This document shows positions 27,965 to 35,650 of a stretch of 64,000 bases of DNA, in pieces. The notes under the pieces were generated by a model, which saw only the letters and a list, made by a program, of their open reading frames with translations, was not told the origin of the DNA and did not search any database. Position 1 is the first letter of the stretch. Each line of letters opens with the position of its first letter. This stretch comes from Paucibacter sp. DJ2R-2 (lineage in GTDB: Bacteria > Pseudomonadota > Gammaproteobacteria > Burkholderiales > Burkholderiaceae_C): contig NZ_JAJIRT010000010.1 of NCBI RefSeq assembly GCF_025717675.1, positions 62,001 to 126,000 of the forward strand, in the 5' to 3' direction. The position numbers and the translations under genes were made by a program.

Positions 27965-28040
27965 GGGTGCTTAGCTCAGTTGGTAGAGCGTCGCCTTTAC
28001 ACGGCGCAGGTCGGCGGTTCGAGCCCGTCAGCACCCACCA
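27965..28040 (+). tRNA. tRNA-Val (anticodon TAC)
   Basis: Complete cloverleaf: acceptor GGGTGCT/AGCACCC, D arm GCTC-AGTTGGTA-GAGC, anticodon loop TTTACAC with TAC, T arm GGCGG-TTCGAGC-CCGTC, and an encoded CCA end. The lowest anticodon-stem pair (T-C) is mismatched. It lies just after the HU gene, an order usual in Burkholderiales. Confidence 0.96.
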
Positions 28041-28104
28041 GTATTGCCCGAGTCCGACAGCCTGTCTGGACGTGGGCTTTGGCTCCTAGAAGGCCGTCCC
28101 ACGC

Positions 28105-28130
28105 AAAGGCGAACTCCGGTTCGCCTTTGT
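28105..28130 (+). terminator. hairpin between tRNA-Val and ppiD
   Basis: AAAGGCGAAC at 28105-28114 and GTTCGCCTTT at 28119-28128 form a perfect 10-bp stem with a TCCG loop. Only a short T run follows, so it may be a terminator for the HU/tRNA transcript or a processing/attenuation hairpin before ppiD. Confidence 0.55.
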
Positions 28131-28154
28131 CGTGTCTGCATGTCTGAGGTTTCG

Positions 28155-30071
28155 ATGTTTGATTTCGTCCGTAAACACAATCGCCTGTTTCAGCTGCTCT
28201 TGCTGATTCTTATCCTGCCTTCGTTTGCCTTGGTCGGCATGCAGGGCTATACCAGCTTCATGGACGGCGCCAACGCAGGCGTGGCCACGGTCGCGGGTCA
28301 AAAGATCACGCAGGCCGAGTGGGACGCCGCGCAGCGCGATCAGGCCGAACGCATGCGTCGCCAGATGCCCAATCTGGACGCCAAGTTGCTCGACTCACCT
28401 GAAGTGAAGCGCGAGGCCCTGGATGGCCTGGTGCGTGAGCGTGTCTTGCAAGCGGCAGCCAAGGATGAGCATCTGTTCGTCAGCGATGAGCGCTTGCAGT
28501 CGCTGTTCATGAACGATCCTCAGTTTGCCTTCCTGCGCAACCCCGACGGCAGCTTGAACAAAAGCTTGCTGGCCGCTCAGGGCATGAGCTCGCAGATGTT
28601 TGTCGAACGCTTGCGCCAGGACTTGACCCTGCGCCAGGTGGCGGCCGGCCTGACGAGCTCGGGTCTGGCCTCGGAGGCCAATGCGGCCGTGGCCTTTGAT
28701 GCCTTGCTCCAGCAGCGCGAGGTGCAGTTGCAGCGCTTCCAGGCCAAGGATTTCGCCGCTGCCATCACACCCAGCGATGCCGAGCTCGAAGCCTTCTACA
28801 AGGACAGCAAGAACGCAGCCCAGTTCCAGGTGGCTGAAAACGCTCAGATCCAGTACCTGGTGCTCGACCTGGAGGCCTTGAAGGCGGGTGTCAGCTTCAG
28901 CGACGAAGACCTGCGCAAGTACTACAGTGAGAACCAGTCCCGCTACACGGTCTCGGAAGAGCGCCGTGCCAGCCACATCCTGATCAAGGCGGCACAAGAC
29001 GCCAAGGCTGATGAACGCGCCAAAGCCAAAGCCAAGGCGGAAGAGTTGCTGGCTCAGCTGCGCAAGAACCCGGCCCAGTTCGCCGAGCTGGCACGCAAGA
29101 ATTCCCAGGATGAAGGTTCAGCCACCAACGGCGGTGATCTGGATTTCTTCGCCCGTGGTGCCATGGTCAAGCCTTTCGACGACGCTGCCTATGCGCTCAA
29201 GCAGGGTGAGATCAGCAATGTGGTCGAGTCCGAGTTTGGTTACCACATCATTCAGCTGACCGGTGTGCGCGGCGGCGACAAGAAGAGCTTTGAGTCTGTG
29301 CGCGCCGAGATCGAGGCCGAGGTGCGCAAGCAACTGGCTCAAAAGCGCTATGTCGAGGTGGCCGAGCAGTTCAGCAACGGCGTCTACGAGCAATCCGACA
29401 GCCTGCAGCCGGTAGCCGACAAGCTGAAGCTCTCCGTTTTGAATGCCACCGTGCAGCGTAAGCCGGCACCTGGCGTGAGCGGCCCCCTGGCCTCGGCCAA
29501 ATTGCTGGAGGCTGTGTTCTCGGATGATTCCCTGCGCAACAAGCGCAACACCGAAGCCGTCGAGTCAGCGCCGAACCAGATGGTTGCGGCTCGCGTGGTT
29601 CAGCACAACCCGGCTCATTTGCTGCCTTTGGCCCAGGTCAAGGACACGGTGCGCAGCCAGCTGGTTCGCCAATTGGCCGGTGCTCAGGCCGCTAAGGCCG
29701 GTGCGGCTCGCGTGGCTGAACTCCAGAAGGCTGGAGCCTCTGAAGCTGGCGGCCTGGAAGCCGCCGTGGTGGTCTCGCGTGCCTTGCCGCGCGACCTGCC
29801 GCGCAAGGTGCTGGAAGGCATTCTCTCGGCCGATGCCAGCAAGCTGCCGACCGTGGTTGGCATCGATGCTGGTGACGGCAGCTATGTGCTGGCACGCATC
29901 AACAAGCTGCTGCCGCGTGACCCGGCCGTGGTGGATGCCAAGCGTGCGGCTGCCCAATACGCGCAAGCCTGGTCGGGTGTCGAGGCTCAGGCCTATCTCA
30001 ATGCTTTGAAGACGCGCTACAAGGCCGTGATCAAGGCGCCGATGGCTGCCGCCTCGGCCAGCGCTCCGTAA
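28155..30071 (+). CDS. ppiD: SurA N-terminal/PpiC-type peptidyl-prolyl isomerase (PpiD-like)
   Basis: Membrane-anchored periplasmic folding factor of 638 residues. It has a short cytoplasmic start (MFDFVRKHNR), one membrane helix (LFQLLLLILILPSFALVGM), a SurA-like N-terminal chaperone region (about 40-250), a parvulin domain (RRASHILIKAA to FGYHIIQLTGVR, about 270-370) with the NGGDLDFFARGAM signature, and a C-terminal chaperone region. This layout is PpiD, which helps outer-membrane and exported proteins leave the Sec channel. The start at 28155 has a TGAGGT site. It follows HU and tRNA-Val, the usual betaproteobacterial order. Confidence 0.93.
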   Translation: MFDFVRKHNRLFQLLLLILILPSFALVGMQGYTSFMDGANAGVATVAGQKITQAEWDAAQRDQAERMRRQMPNLDAKLLDSPEVKREALDGLVRERVLQAAAKDEHLFVSDERLQSLFMNDPQFAFLRNPDGSLNKSLLAAQGMSSQMFVERLRQDLTLRQVAAGLTSSGLASEANAAVAFDALLQQREVQLQRFQAKDFAAAITPSDAELEAFYKDSKNAAQFQVAENAQIQYLVLDLEALKAGVSFSDEDLRKYYSENQSRYTVSEERRASHILIKAAQDAKADERAKAKAKAEELLAQLRKNPAQFAELARKNSQDEGSATNGGDLDFFARGAMVKPFDDAAYALKQGEISNVVESEFGYHIIQLTGVRGGDKKSFESVRAEIEAEVRKQLAQKRYVEVAEQFSNGVYEQSDSLQPVADKLKLSVLNATVQRKPAPGVSGPLASAKLLEAVFSDDSLRNKRNTEAVESAPNQMVAARVVQHNPAHLLPLAQVKDTVRSQLVRQLAGAQAAKAGAARVAELQKAGASEAGGLEAAVVVSRALPRDLPRKVLEGILSADASKLPTVVGIDAGDGSYVLARINKLLPRDPAVVDAKRAAAQYAQAWSGVEAQAYLNALKTRYKAVIKAPMAAASASAP

Positions 30072-30163
30072 GAACTCATTCCATTCGGTCGCTCGAGAGT
30101 GCGGCCGAGTGGTGGTGATGAACGAAGCTTTTGGGTGAGGCGCCGCCATCTTGTAAAAAGTGC

Positions 30164-30193
30164 TTGCGCCGCCTTAAAAAATCGTTCTATAAT
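30164..30193 (+). promoter_or_regulatory. sigma-70 promoter of tRNA-His
   Basis: TTGCGC at 30164-30169 and a perfect TATAAT at 30188-30193, spaced by 18 bp in AT-rich DNA. The tRNA begins 12 bases downstream, which fits a start site close to the mature 5' end. Confidence 0.75.
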
Positions 30194-30205
30194 CTATGTC
30201 TCGAC

Positions 30206-30282
30206 GGTGGTTGTAGCTCAGTTGGTAGAGTCCAGGATTGTGATTCCTGTTGTCGTGGGTTCGAGCCCCATCAGCCACCCCA
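30206..30282 (+). tRNA. tRNA-His (anticodon GTG)
   Basis: Cloverleaf with the extra G at -1 typical of tRNA-His (GGTGGTTG start), anticodon loop ATTGTGATT with GTG, T arm GTGGG-TTCGAGC-CCCAT, acceptor end CAGCCAC, discriminator C and encoded CCA. Own promoter upstream and terminator downstream. Confidence 0.96.
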
Positions 30283-30290
30283 AAATCGTG

Positions 30291-30323
30291 AAAAGCCCTC
30301 AAGTGAATGCTTGAGGGCTTTTT
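30291..30323 (+). terminator. intrinsic terminator after tRNA-His
   Basis: AAAAGCCCTCAAG (30291-30303) pairs perfectly with CTTGAGGGCTTTT, ending in a T5 run at 30319-30323. Confidence 0.92.
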
Positions 30324-30457
30324 CCGTTCTGGGAACGAAAACGCTGCTGAACGCGAAATGTCGGAAGGCGAGCTGCTCATTTTTTTGCCGACCCAGGTTC
30401 GCCATGACTCACACTGCGACTCCGGCCCGCATTGCGGGCGCGTCAGGAGTCCTCTAC

Positions 30458-30868
30458 ATGCCGACCAGCAATTGGTATTCGCGCTTTGCCAAGGCCACCG
30501 CCCATTTCTGTGGTCGCCCGCGGGTGTTCACCTTGGCCGTGGCGGTCATTCTGGTCTGGTTGCTCACTGGGCCGCTGTTTGGCTTCAGCGACACCTGGCA
30601 ATTGGTCATCAACACCGGCACCACCATCATCACCTTCCTGATGGTGTTTCTGATCCAGAACACGCAGAACCGGGACACCGAGGCGATCCAGGTCAAGCTC
30701 GACGAGCTGATCCGGGCCACCCGTGGCGCCCACAATGCGCTGCTGGATCTGGAGGAGTTGGAGCAGGACCAGCTCGACGCCTTCCGGGGGCGCTACCAGG
30801 CGCTGGCCGCCGGTGCACGTAACGAACTGACCCGCGGCGAGCAGGACACCGGCACGCCTGAGCCCTGA
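30458..30868 (+). CDS. low-affinity iron permease family protein
   Basis: A 136-residue protein with two predicted membrane helices (VFTLAVAVILVWLLTGPLFG and LVINTGTTIITFLMVFLIQN) and the motif IQNTQNRDTEAIQVKLDELI, which is the signature of the low-affinity iron permease (Fet4-like) family as found in bacteria. The short bacterial members are about this length; real iron transport by them is unproven. The ATG at 30458 has an AGGAG site nine bases upstream; an earlier ATG at 30404 is less well supported. The C-terminus is acidic and soluble. It converges on the TVP38 gene with a 20-bp gap. Confidence 0.85.
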   Translation: MPTSNWYSRFAKATAHFCGRPRVFTLAVAVILVWLLTGPLFGFSDTWQLVINTGTTIITFLMVFLIQNTQNRDTEAIQVKLDELIRATRGAHNALLDLEELEQDQLDAFRGRYQALAAGARNELTRGEQDTGTPEP

Positions 30869-30888
30869 GCGGGGCCCGGCTGCGCGGG

Positions 30889-31596
30889 TCAGGCTTGCCG
30901 GCGCGCGGCCCAGCGGCGCAGCAGCCAGGCGGCGACGCCCAGCAGGATCAGGCCGGCCAGCAAGCGCCAGGCATCGCTGGCCTGGGCGCTCTCAAGGGCA
31001 TGCATCAACTGGTCCATAAAGAAGGCCAGAGCCAAGGTCGCCGGCAACATGCCCAGCAAGGTGCCGAGCATCATGTCTCTCAGGCGTATGTGGCTGGCTC
31101 CTGCCACCATATTGACGATGGCGAAGGGCGCAATCGGCAACCAGCGGATCAAGATCACGGCGATCAGGCCGCGCCGGGCCAAGGCCTGGCTCAGTTGTTG
31201 AAGGCGCGGGCCGGCCAGTGTTTTCAGAGCCGCATGACCCAGGCAGTGGCCGATGCCATGGCTCAAGCCGGCGGCCGCAACACCGGCCGCCAAGGTGCAC
31301 ATGAGCCCCTGGGTCGGGCCCAGGGCGGCCAGGGCGAGTACGGTGAGCAGCATCAGCGGCACGGCCAGCACCAGGGCGAGGGTCATCAAAGCAGCCATTG
31401 CCCAGGGCCCCAGCCACTGGCCCAGGCGCTGCAGCTTTGGCAGCAGCTGCGCCGGATCGATTTCGCTGCGCCAGGGCGAATAGGCCCAGCCCAGACTCAG
31501 ACCCAGCAGCAGCAACAGAAGCAGGGCCAGGCCGGCCGCACGCAGGCGCAGGCGCCGCTTGGCAGCGGCTTGCGTCGGTTCTTCCTTTTGCTTCAT
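30889..31596 (-). CDS. TVP38/TMEM64 (VTT domain) family membrane protein
   Basis: A 235-residue inner-membrane protein with about six hydrophobic segments. The VTT/DedA-like core is visible in LAALGPTQGLMCTLAAGV, the re-entrant region with LIRWLPIAPFAIVNMVAG, and the basic, polar GASHIRLRDMMLGTLLGM. Relatives in this superfamily are linked to lipid translocation and envelope homeostasis. Its ATG overlaps the NRPS stop codon by four bases, so it is translated from the same message; with the patatin gene it closes a three-gene operon. A role in moving a lipid or lipid-like product is inference from that context. Confidence 0.85.
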   Translation of the reverse strand: MKQKEEPTQAAAKRRLRLRAAGLALLLLLLLGLSLGWAYSPWRSEIDPAQLLPKLQRLGQWLGPWAMAALMTLALVLAVPLMLLTVLALAALGPTQGLMCTLAAGVAAAGLSHGIGHCLGHAALKTLAGPRLQQLSQALARRGLIAVILIRWLPIAPFAIVNMVAGASHIRLRDMMLGTLLGMLPATLALAFFMDQLMHALESAQASDAWRLLAGLILLGVAAWLLRRWAARRQA

Positions 31597-34500
31597 GCCT
31601 GAGTCCCTGTCTTCGCTCGCATGAAGCTGAGCAGCTCGTCAGCCAGGGTGTCGACGTGGCTCGAATCGAAGATGGAACCATGCGTACCGGCCACCTGGCG
31701 GCTGTGCAGCTCGGGCAGCAGCCGCCCCCAAGCCTGGAACAGCAGCTTGTGCCATTTGGCCAGACCGGCCGATTGCAGCAGCAAGACCGGGCCCGAAAAT
31801 GCCTGACAGCGATGGCCGCGCAGGGCCTGGACCTGAAGCACCAGGCCCGGGTCGCTGAACATGGCGCCGAGGCGTCGGCCATTGAGGCTCAGGTCCTGGA
31901 CGTGGAGCTTGCGCACCAGCCAGCCCAGCGTTCGCCAGGGGGTGGTGCCGCCGAACACGGCTTCGGGGTGGATGGTGTCCAGCAGCAGCAAGCCGGCCGG
32001 CGCCTGGCCGCGTTGCTGCAGCTCCACTGCTGCTGCCAAGGCCGTGACACCTCCGACCGAGAAGCCGGCCAGCCAGGCCGACGAGTCGCCCTCGGCGGCC
32101 ATGGCATCGGCATACATCGCTGCCAAGGCGCCAATGCTCAGCGGCTCTTCCTGAAGCGGCGGCTGCAACATGAAGACGTCCACTTCGCCGGCCAGGGCCT
32201 GCGCCAACTGCTGCAGCCGCAGCACATCGCCATGACCGGATGCGGCGACGAAGAGTCGCTGCGCGCCCGACTGCACATGGCTCAGCTTTTGCAATACGCC
32301 CGGCGGCACAAAGGGCCGAGTCAAGGCCCGTGCCAGAGCCGCGATGCTCGGGTGGTCTTGCATCAGTTGCAAGGGCAGGCGTTGACCGAGTTCATCCTCC
32401 AGCGTGGCCAGTACGCCGAGGGCGGCCAGAGAGTCACCACCGAGCGCAAAGAAGTCGGCGTCCAGGTCGATTTGGCCGGTCTGGCCAGTCTGGCCGTGTG
32501 CGATCTGGCCGGCTCGGGCGGCGGCCGGCAGGGCTTCACTCCAGAGTTCGAGCAGCCTGTGCTCCAAGGCATTTCTGGGCGCTCGTGGCGGGCCGCTGGT
32601 CGCAGGGGCCAGAGAGTCTGCAGACGACCCCAGCGGCGCGGGCGACGGTAAACCGCCCAGCTGCACCTTGCCATGGGGCCCGAGCGGCAACTCGGCCAGC
32701 AGGCTGAAGGAGCTCGGGCGCATGACCTCGGGCAGACTCTGGCGCAAGCCCGCTTGCAATCGTGGCAGGTCCGCTTCGCTCAGCCCAGCGCCGGCGAGCC
32801 AGGCATGCAGGCGCGGCGGCTGTGCCTCGGCGAGCAGTTGTACGGCCGCTTGTTGCACCAGGGGCAGGCGCAGGCAGGCAGCTTCGACATCGCCGAGTTC
32901 GATGCGCTGGCCGCGCAGCTTGACCTGACGATCCAGGCGGCCGTTGAAATGCAGCAGCCCGGCGGCGTCCAGCCAGCCGCGATCGCCGCTGCGGTAAAGC
33001 CGAGCTGGGGGCTGCCCCGGCGCGCTGGGCACCCAGGGGTCGGGCACAAAGGCGCGAGCGTCCAGCTCGGGCCGCCCGAGGTAGCCGCGCGCCAGACCGC
33101 CGCCGCCGATATAGATCTCGCCGCTGTAGCCGAAGGGCAGGGGCTGCATGGTCTCGTCCAGCACATAGATGCGGACGTCGTCGATGGGGCGGCCCAAGGG
33201 GATCTTCGTGATTTCGTTCTGCCCCGTGTCTGCCCCGATTTCGGCAGGGGCCGGCGGGCAGGGCCAGGCGCTGGCAAAGATGCAGGCTTCGGTCGGGCCG
33301 TAGAAGTTGTAGAGCTGGGCGCTGCTCAAGGCTTGAAAGCGCCGCACCAGGGCCGGAGGCAGCAGCTCCCCGCCGCAGCAGGCGACCCGAAGACTAGGTG
33401 CCGGCTGGCCTTGGCGGCGCGCCAGCGCCCAGGCGTCCACCAGACCGGCCAGGGTGCTGGGCACGAAGGCGCCGAAGCTGGCACCGTGCTTCTGGATCAG
33501 CTCGGCCAGGCGGCGCGGATGCACGCGGCCCGGCGGCGGCAGGGCGATGCTGGCGCCTTGGCTCAGCGGCAGCAGCAGCTCCACCAGGGCCGGGTCAAAG
33601 CCAAGTTGAGTGCCCTGGATGGCCCGGTCTTGCGGGCCGATGCCCCAGCTCTTGGCCAGCCAGGCCAGGCGCCGTGTCAGGGCGCCGTGCTCCATCATCA
33701 CGCCCTTGGGACGGCCGCTTGAGCCCGAGGTGAAGAGCACATAGGCCAGGTCTTCGGCGCGTGCCCCGTCCGAGGCTGCTCGGTCGTTCGAGTCCGGGAA
33801 TTCGGGCCAGGTCTGGGGCAAACGCAGGCAGCGCTGCTGCAGGCCCGGCAGTTCGCTCAACACCGACGGGCCATCGACATCGAGCAAAAGGGCCACCGCG
33901 CCGCTGTCCAGCAGCACACCGGCAAGGCGAGCCGGCGGCGCCTGCGGGTCCAAAGGCAGGAAGGCCGCGCCCGCCAGTCCAATGGCGACCAGGGCCACCA
34001 CCATTTCGGCCGAGCGTTCCATGGCCAGGGCCACGACCCGGTCGCGCCCGGCACCGAGGCGGCGCAGCTGCCGGGCCAGCGCTTCGGTGCGCGCAAGCAA
34101 CTCGGCATAACTCAGGCTTGCGACGGTGTCATGCTCATCCCAGACCAAGGCGCAGGCTTCGGGCTGCAGGCCGGCCTGATGGCGGAACTGGCTCACCCAG
34201 GTTTGCGGCGCCTCAAGCTGGGCCAGGTCCTTGTGCAGGCCGTGCAGCAGGGCCCAGCGTTCTTCGGCCGGCAGCAGTTCGATCAGGTCTAGCGCTTGTT
34301 CGGGCTGCGCGGCCAGGCTCTGGCTGAGCTGCCAGAGCCGGCGTGCCAGCAAGGCCGTTTCTTCCGCTTCGAAGCAGGCGCTGCTGGCTTCCAGTATCAG
34401 GGCCGGCGCAGCGCCGCCGTCGAATTCGCACAGCGTCATCGCCAGGGGGAAGCGGGCGCGGCCGCTGAACAGCTGGCGCGATTCCGTCAGTTGAGCCGCG

Positions 34501-35606
34501 CCAAACTGCAGGCGGTAGTCCTGGCGTTCAAAGGACAGCAGCAGCTCCAGCACCTCGCCCTGGCCGCTCAGGTGCAGGCCCGGCAGTTCATGGGCCAGCT
34601 CGCTCAAGGGGTAGCGCGCATGCCGCAGGGCCGCTTGCATCTGCGTGCCCGCTTGCTGCATCAGCGCCCCTGCCGTGCCGGCCTGGTCCAGGTCGAGCAG
34701 CAGGCATTGCAGGCCGGTGAACATGCCCGGTGTCTGGCGAAAGCGTTGGCCGCTGCGGTTCAGGCTGGGCACGCCGATCAGCACTTTGCGCTGACCGCTG
34801 AGGCGCCCGAAGTACAGGGCCATGGCGGCCAGCAGGACATTGAAGCTGCTCAGCCCCTGGGCTTTGGCGGCTTGCTCCATGCGGGCATAGGCGCTGGCAT
34901 CCAGGGGCAGATGGAAGAGCTGGGCTCTTGGCAACTCGCGTGTATCGACGCTCTGCGGCTGGGCGCGCCGCGCCACCAAAGGCTGGCGATCGCCTTGTGC
35001 CAGACCGGTCAGTTGTTGCCGCCAGAAAGCCGCGTCACGTTCGAACAAGGCCGATTGACGGTAGCGCTGCGAGTCCTCGATGAAGTCACAGTAGCGTGCG
35101 CCAGCACAGGCCTCTCTCGGCGAAGACGTGGCCCCGGGCTCCAGGCTTTGGTAGATCGTGCACCAAGCCTGCATCAGCTGGGTTGTGCCCCAACCGTCCA
35201 TCACGAGGTGGTGAAACTGGATGCTCAAGCCGTGCAGGGCGTCATGCGCGCGCAGCAGCAGGAAGCGCCAGGGCGGCCGGCCATCGAGGGCGAAGGGCTC
35301 GCCCATGCGAGCGTTCCAGCAGCGTTCCATGGCCTGCTCGGCTTCGAGGTCAGAGGCGCAGTGCAAGTCGACCCGTTCCAACTGCGCGTCCCAGGCCGGC
35401 AGCAAGCGCTGGTGACCGTGCAAATCAGGGGCCAGGCGCAGGGCATCGTGGCCGGCCACCAGCAGGCGCAAGGCCGCTTTCAGCCGGGCGACATCCAGCC
35501 GACCCCGCAGCAAGGCTCCACCACCGATATTGAGATGCGCACTGCCGGGCCAGGCGCGTTGATCGAGCCAGACCTCGCGCTGACTCAGCGACAGCGGCAG
35601 GTCCAT
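31593..35606 (-). CDS. single-module non-ribosomal peptide synthetase (C-A-T-TE)
   Basis: A 1337-residue synthetase with one complete module. Condensation domain (about 1-430) with HHLVMDG at 132-138; adenylation domain (about 450-970) with the ATP motif LFTSGSSGRPKG near 620, NFYGPTEA, YRSGDRG and a C-terminal Lys in PLGPHGKVQLGG; carrier domain with LGGDSL (Ser near 1057); type I thioesterase with GFSVGG (Ser near 1181), LLLLDTIHPE and the His in VAGTHGSIFD. All catalytic residues appear intact. Starting with a C domain and having only one carrier, it may join an external acyl or carrier-bound group to one amino acid and release it. No MbtH or phosphopantetheinyl transferase gene is near. 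ATG 35606 preferred, 35693 possible. Confidence 0.93.
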   Translation of the reverse strand: MDLPLSLSQREVWLDQRAWPGSAHLNIGGGALLRGRLDVARLKAALRLLVAGHDALRLAPDLHGHQRLLPAWDAQLERVDLHCASDLEAEQAMERCWNARMGEPFALDGRPPWRFLLLRAHDALHGLSIQFHHLVMDGWGTTQLMQAWCTIYQSLEPGATSSPREACAGARYCDFIEDSQRYRQSALFERDAAFWRQQLTGLAQGDRQPLVARRAQPQSVDTRELPRAQLFHLPLDASAYARMEQAAKAQGLSSFNVLLAAMALYFGRLSGQRKVLIGVPSLNRSGQRFRQTPGMFTGLQCLLLDLDQAGTAGALMQQAGTQMQAALRHARYPLSELAHELPGLHLSGQGEVLELLLSFERQDYRLQFGAAQLTESRQLFSGRARFPLAMTLCEFDGGAAPALILEASSACFEAEETALLARRLWQLSQSLAAQPEQALDLIELLPAEERWALLHGLHKDLAQLEAPQTWVSQFRHQAGLQPEACALVWDEHDTVASLSYAELLARTEALARQLRRLGAGRDRVVALAMERSAEMVVALVAIGLAGAAFLPLDPQAPPARLAGVLLDSGAVALLLDVDGPSVLSELPGLQQRCLRLPQTWPEFPDSNDRAASDGARAEDLAYVLFTSGSSGRPKGVMMEHGALTRRLAWLAKSWGIGPQDRAIQGTQLGFDPALVELLLPLSQGASIALPPPGRVHPRRLAELIQKHGASFGAFVPSTLAGLVDAWALARRQGQPAPSLRVACCGGELLPPALVRRFQALSSAQLYNFYGPTEACIFASAWPCPPAPAEIGADTGQNEITKIPLGRPIDDVRIYVLDETMQPLPFGYSGEIYIGGGGLARGYLGRPELDARAFVPDPWVPSAPGQPPARLYRSGDRGWLDAAGLLHFNGRLDRQVKLRGQRIELGDVEAACLRLPLVQQAAVQLLAEAQPPRLHAWLAGAGLSEADLPRLQAGLRQSLPEVMRPSSFSLLAELPLGPHGKVQLGGLPSPAPLGSSADSLAPATSGPPRAPRNALEHRLLELWSEALPAAARAGQIAHGQTGQTGQIDLDADFFALGGDSLAALGVLATLEDELGQRLPLQLMQDHPSIAALARALTRPFVPPGVLQKLSHVQSGAQRLFVAASGHGDVLRLQQLAQALAGEVDVFMLQPPLQEEPLSIGALAAMYADAMAAEGDSSAWLAGFSVGGVTALAAAVELQQRGQAPAGLLLLDTIHPEAVFGGTTPWRTLGWLVRKLHVQDLSLNGRRLGAMFSDPGLVLQVQALRGHRCQAFSGPVLLLQSAGLAKWHKLLFQAWGRLLPELHSRQVAGTHGSIFDSSHVDTLADELLSFMRAKTGTQA

Positions 35607-35650
35607 TGCTGCGCTCGCGGCGGCAGGGCCCGACGCGACCGGATCGGCGC

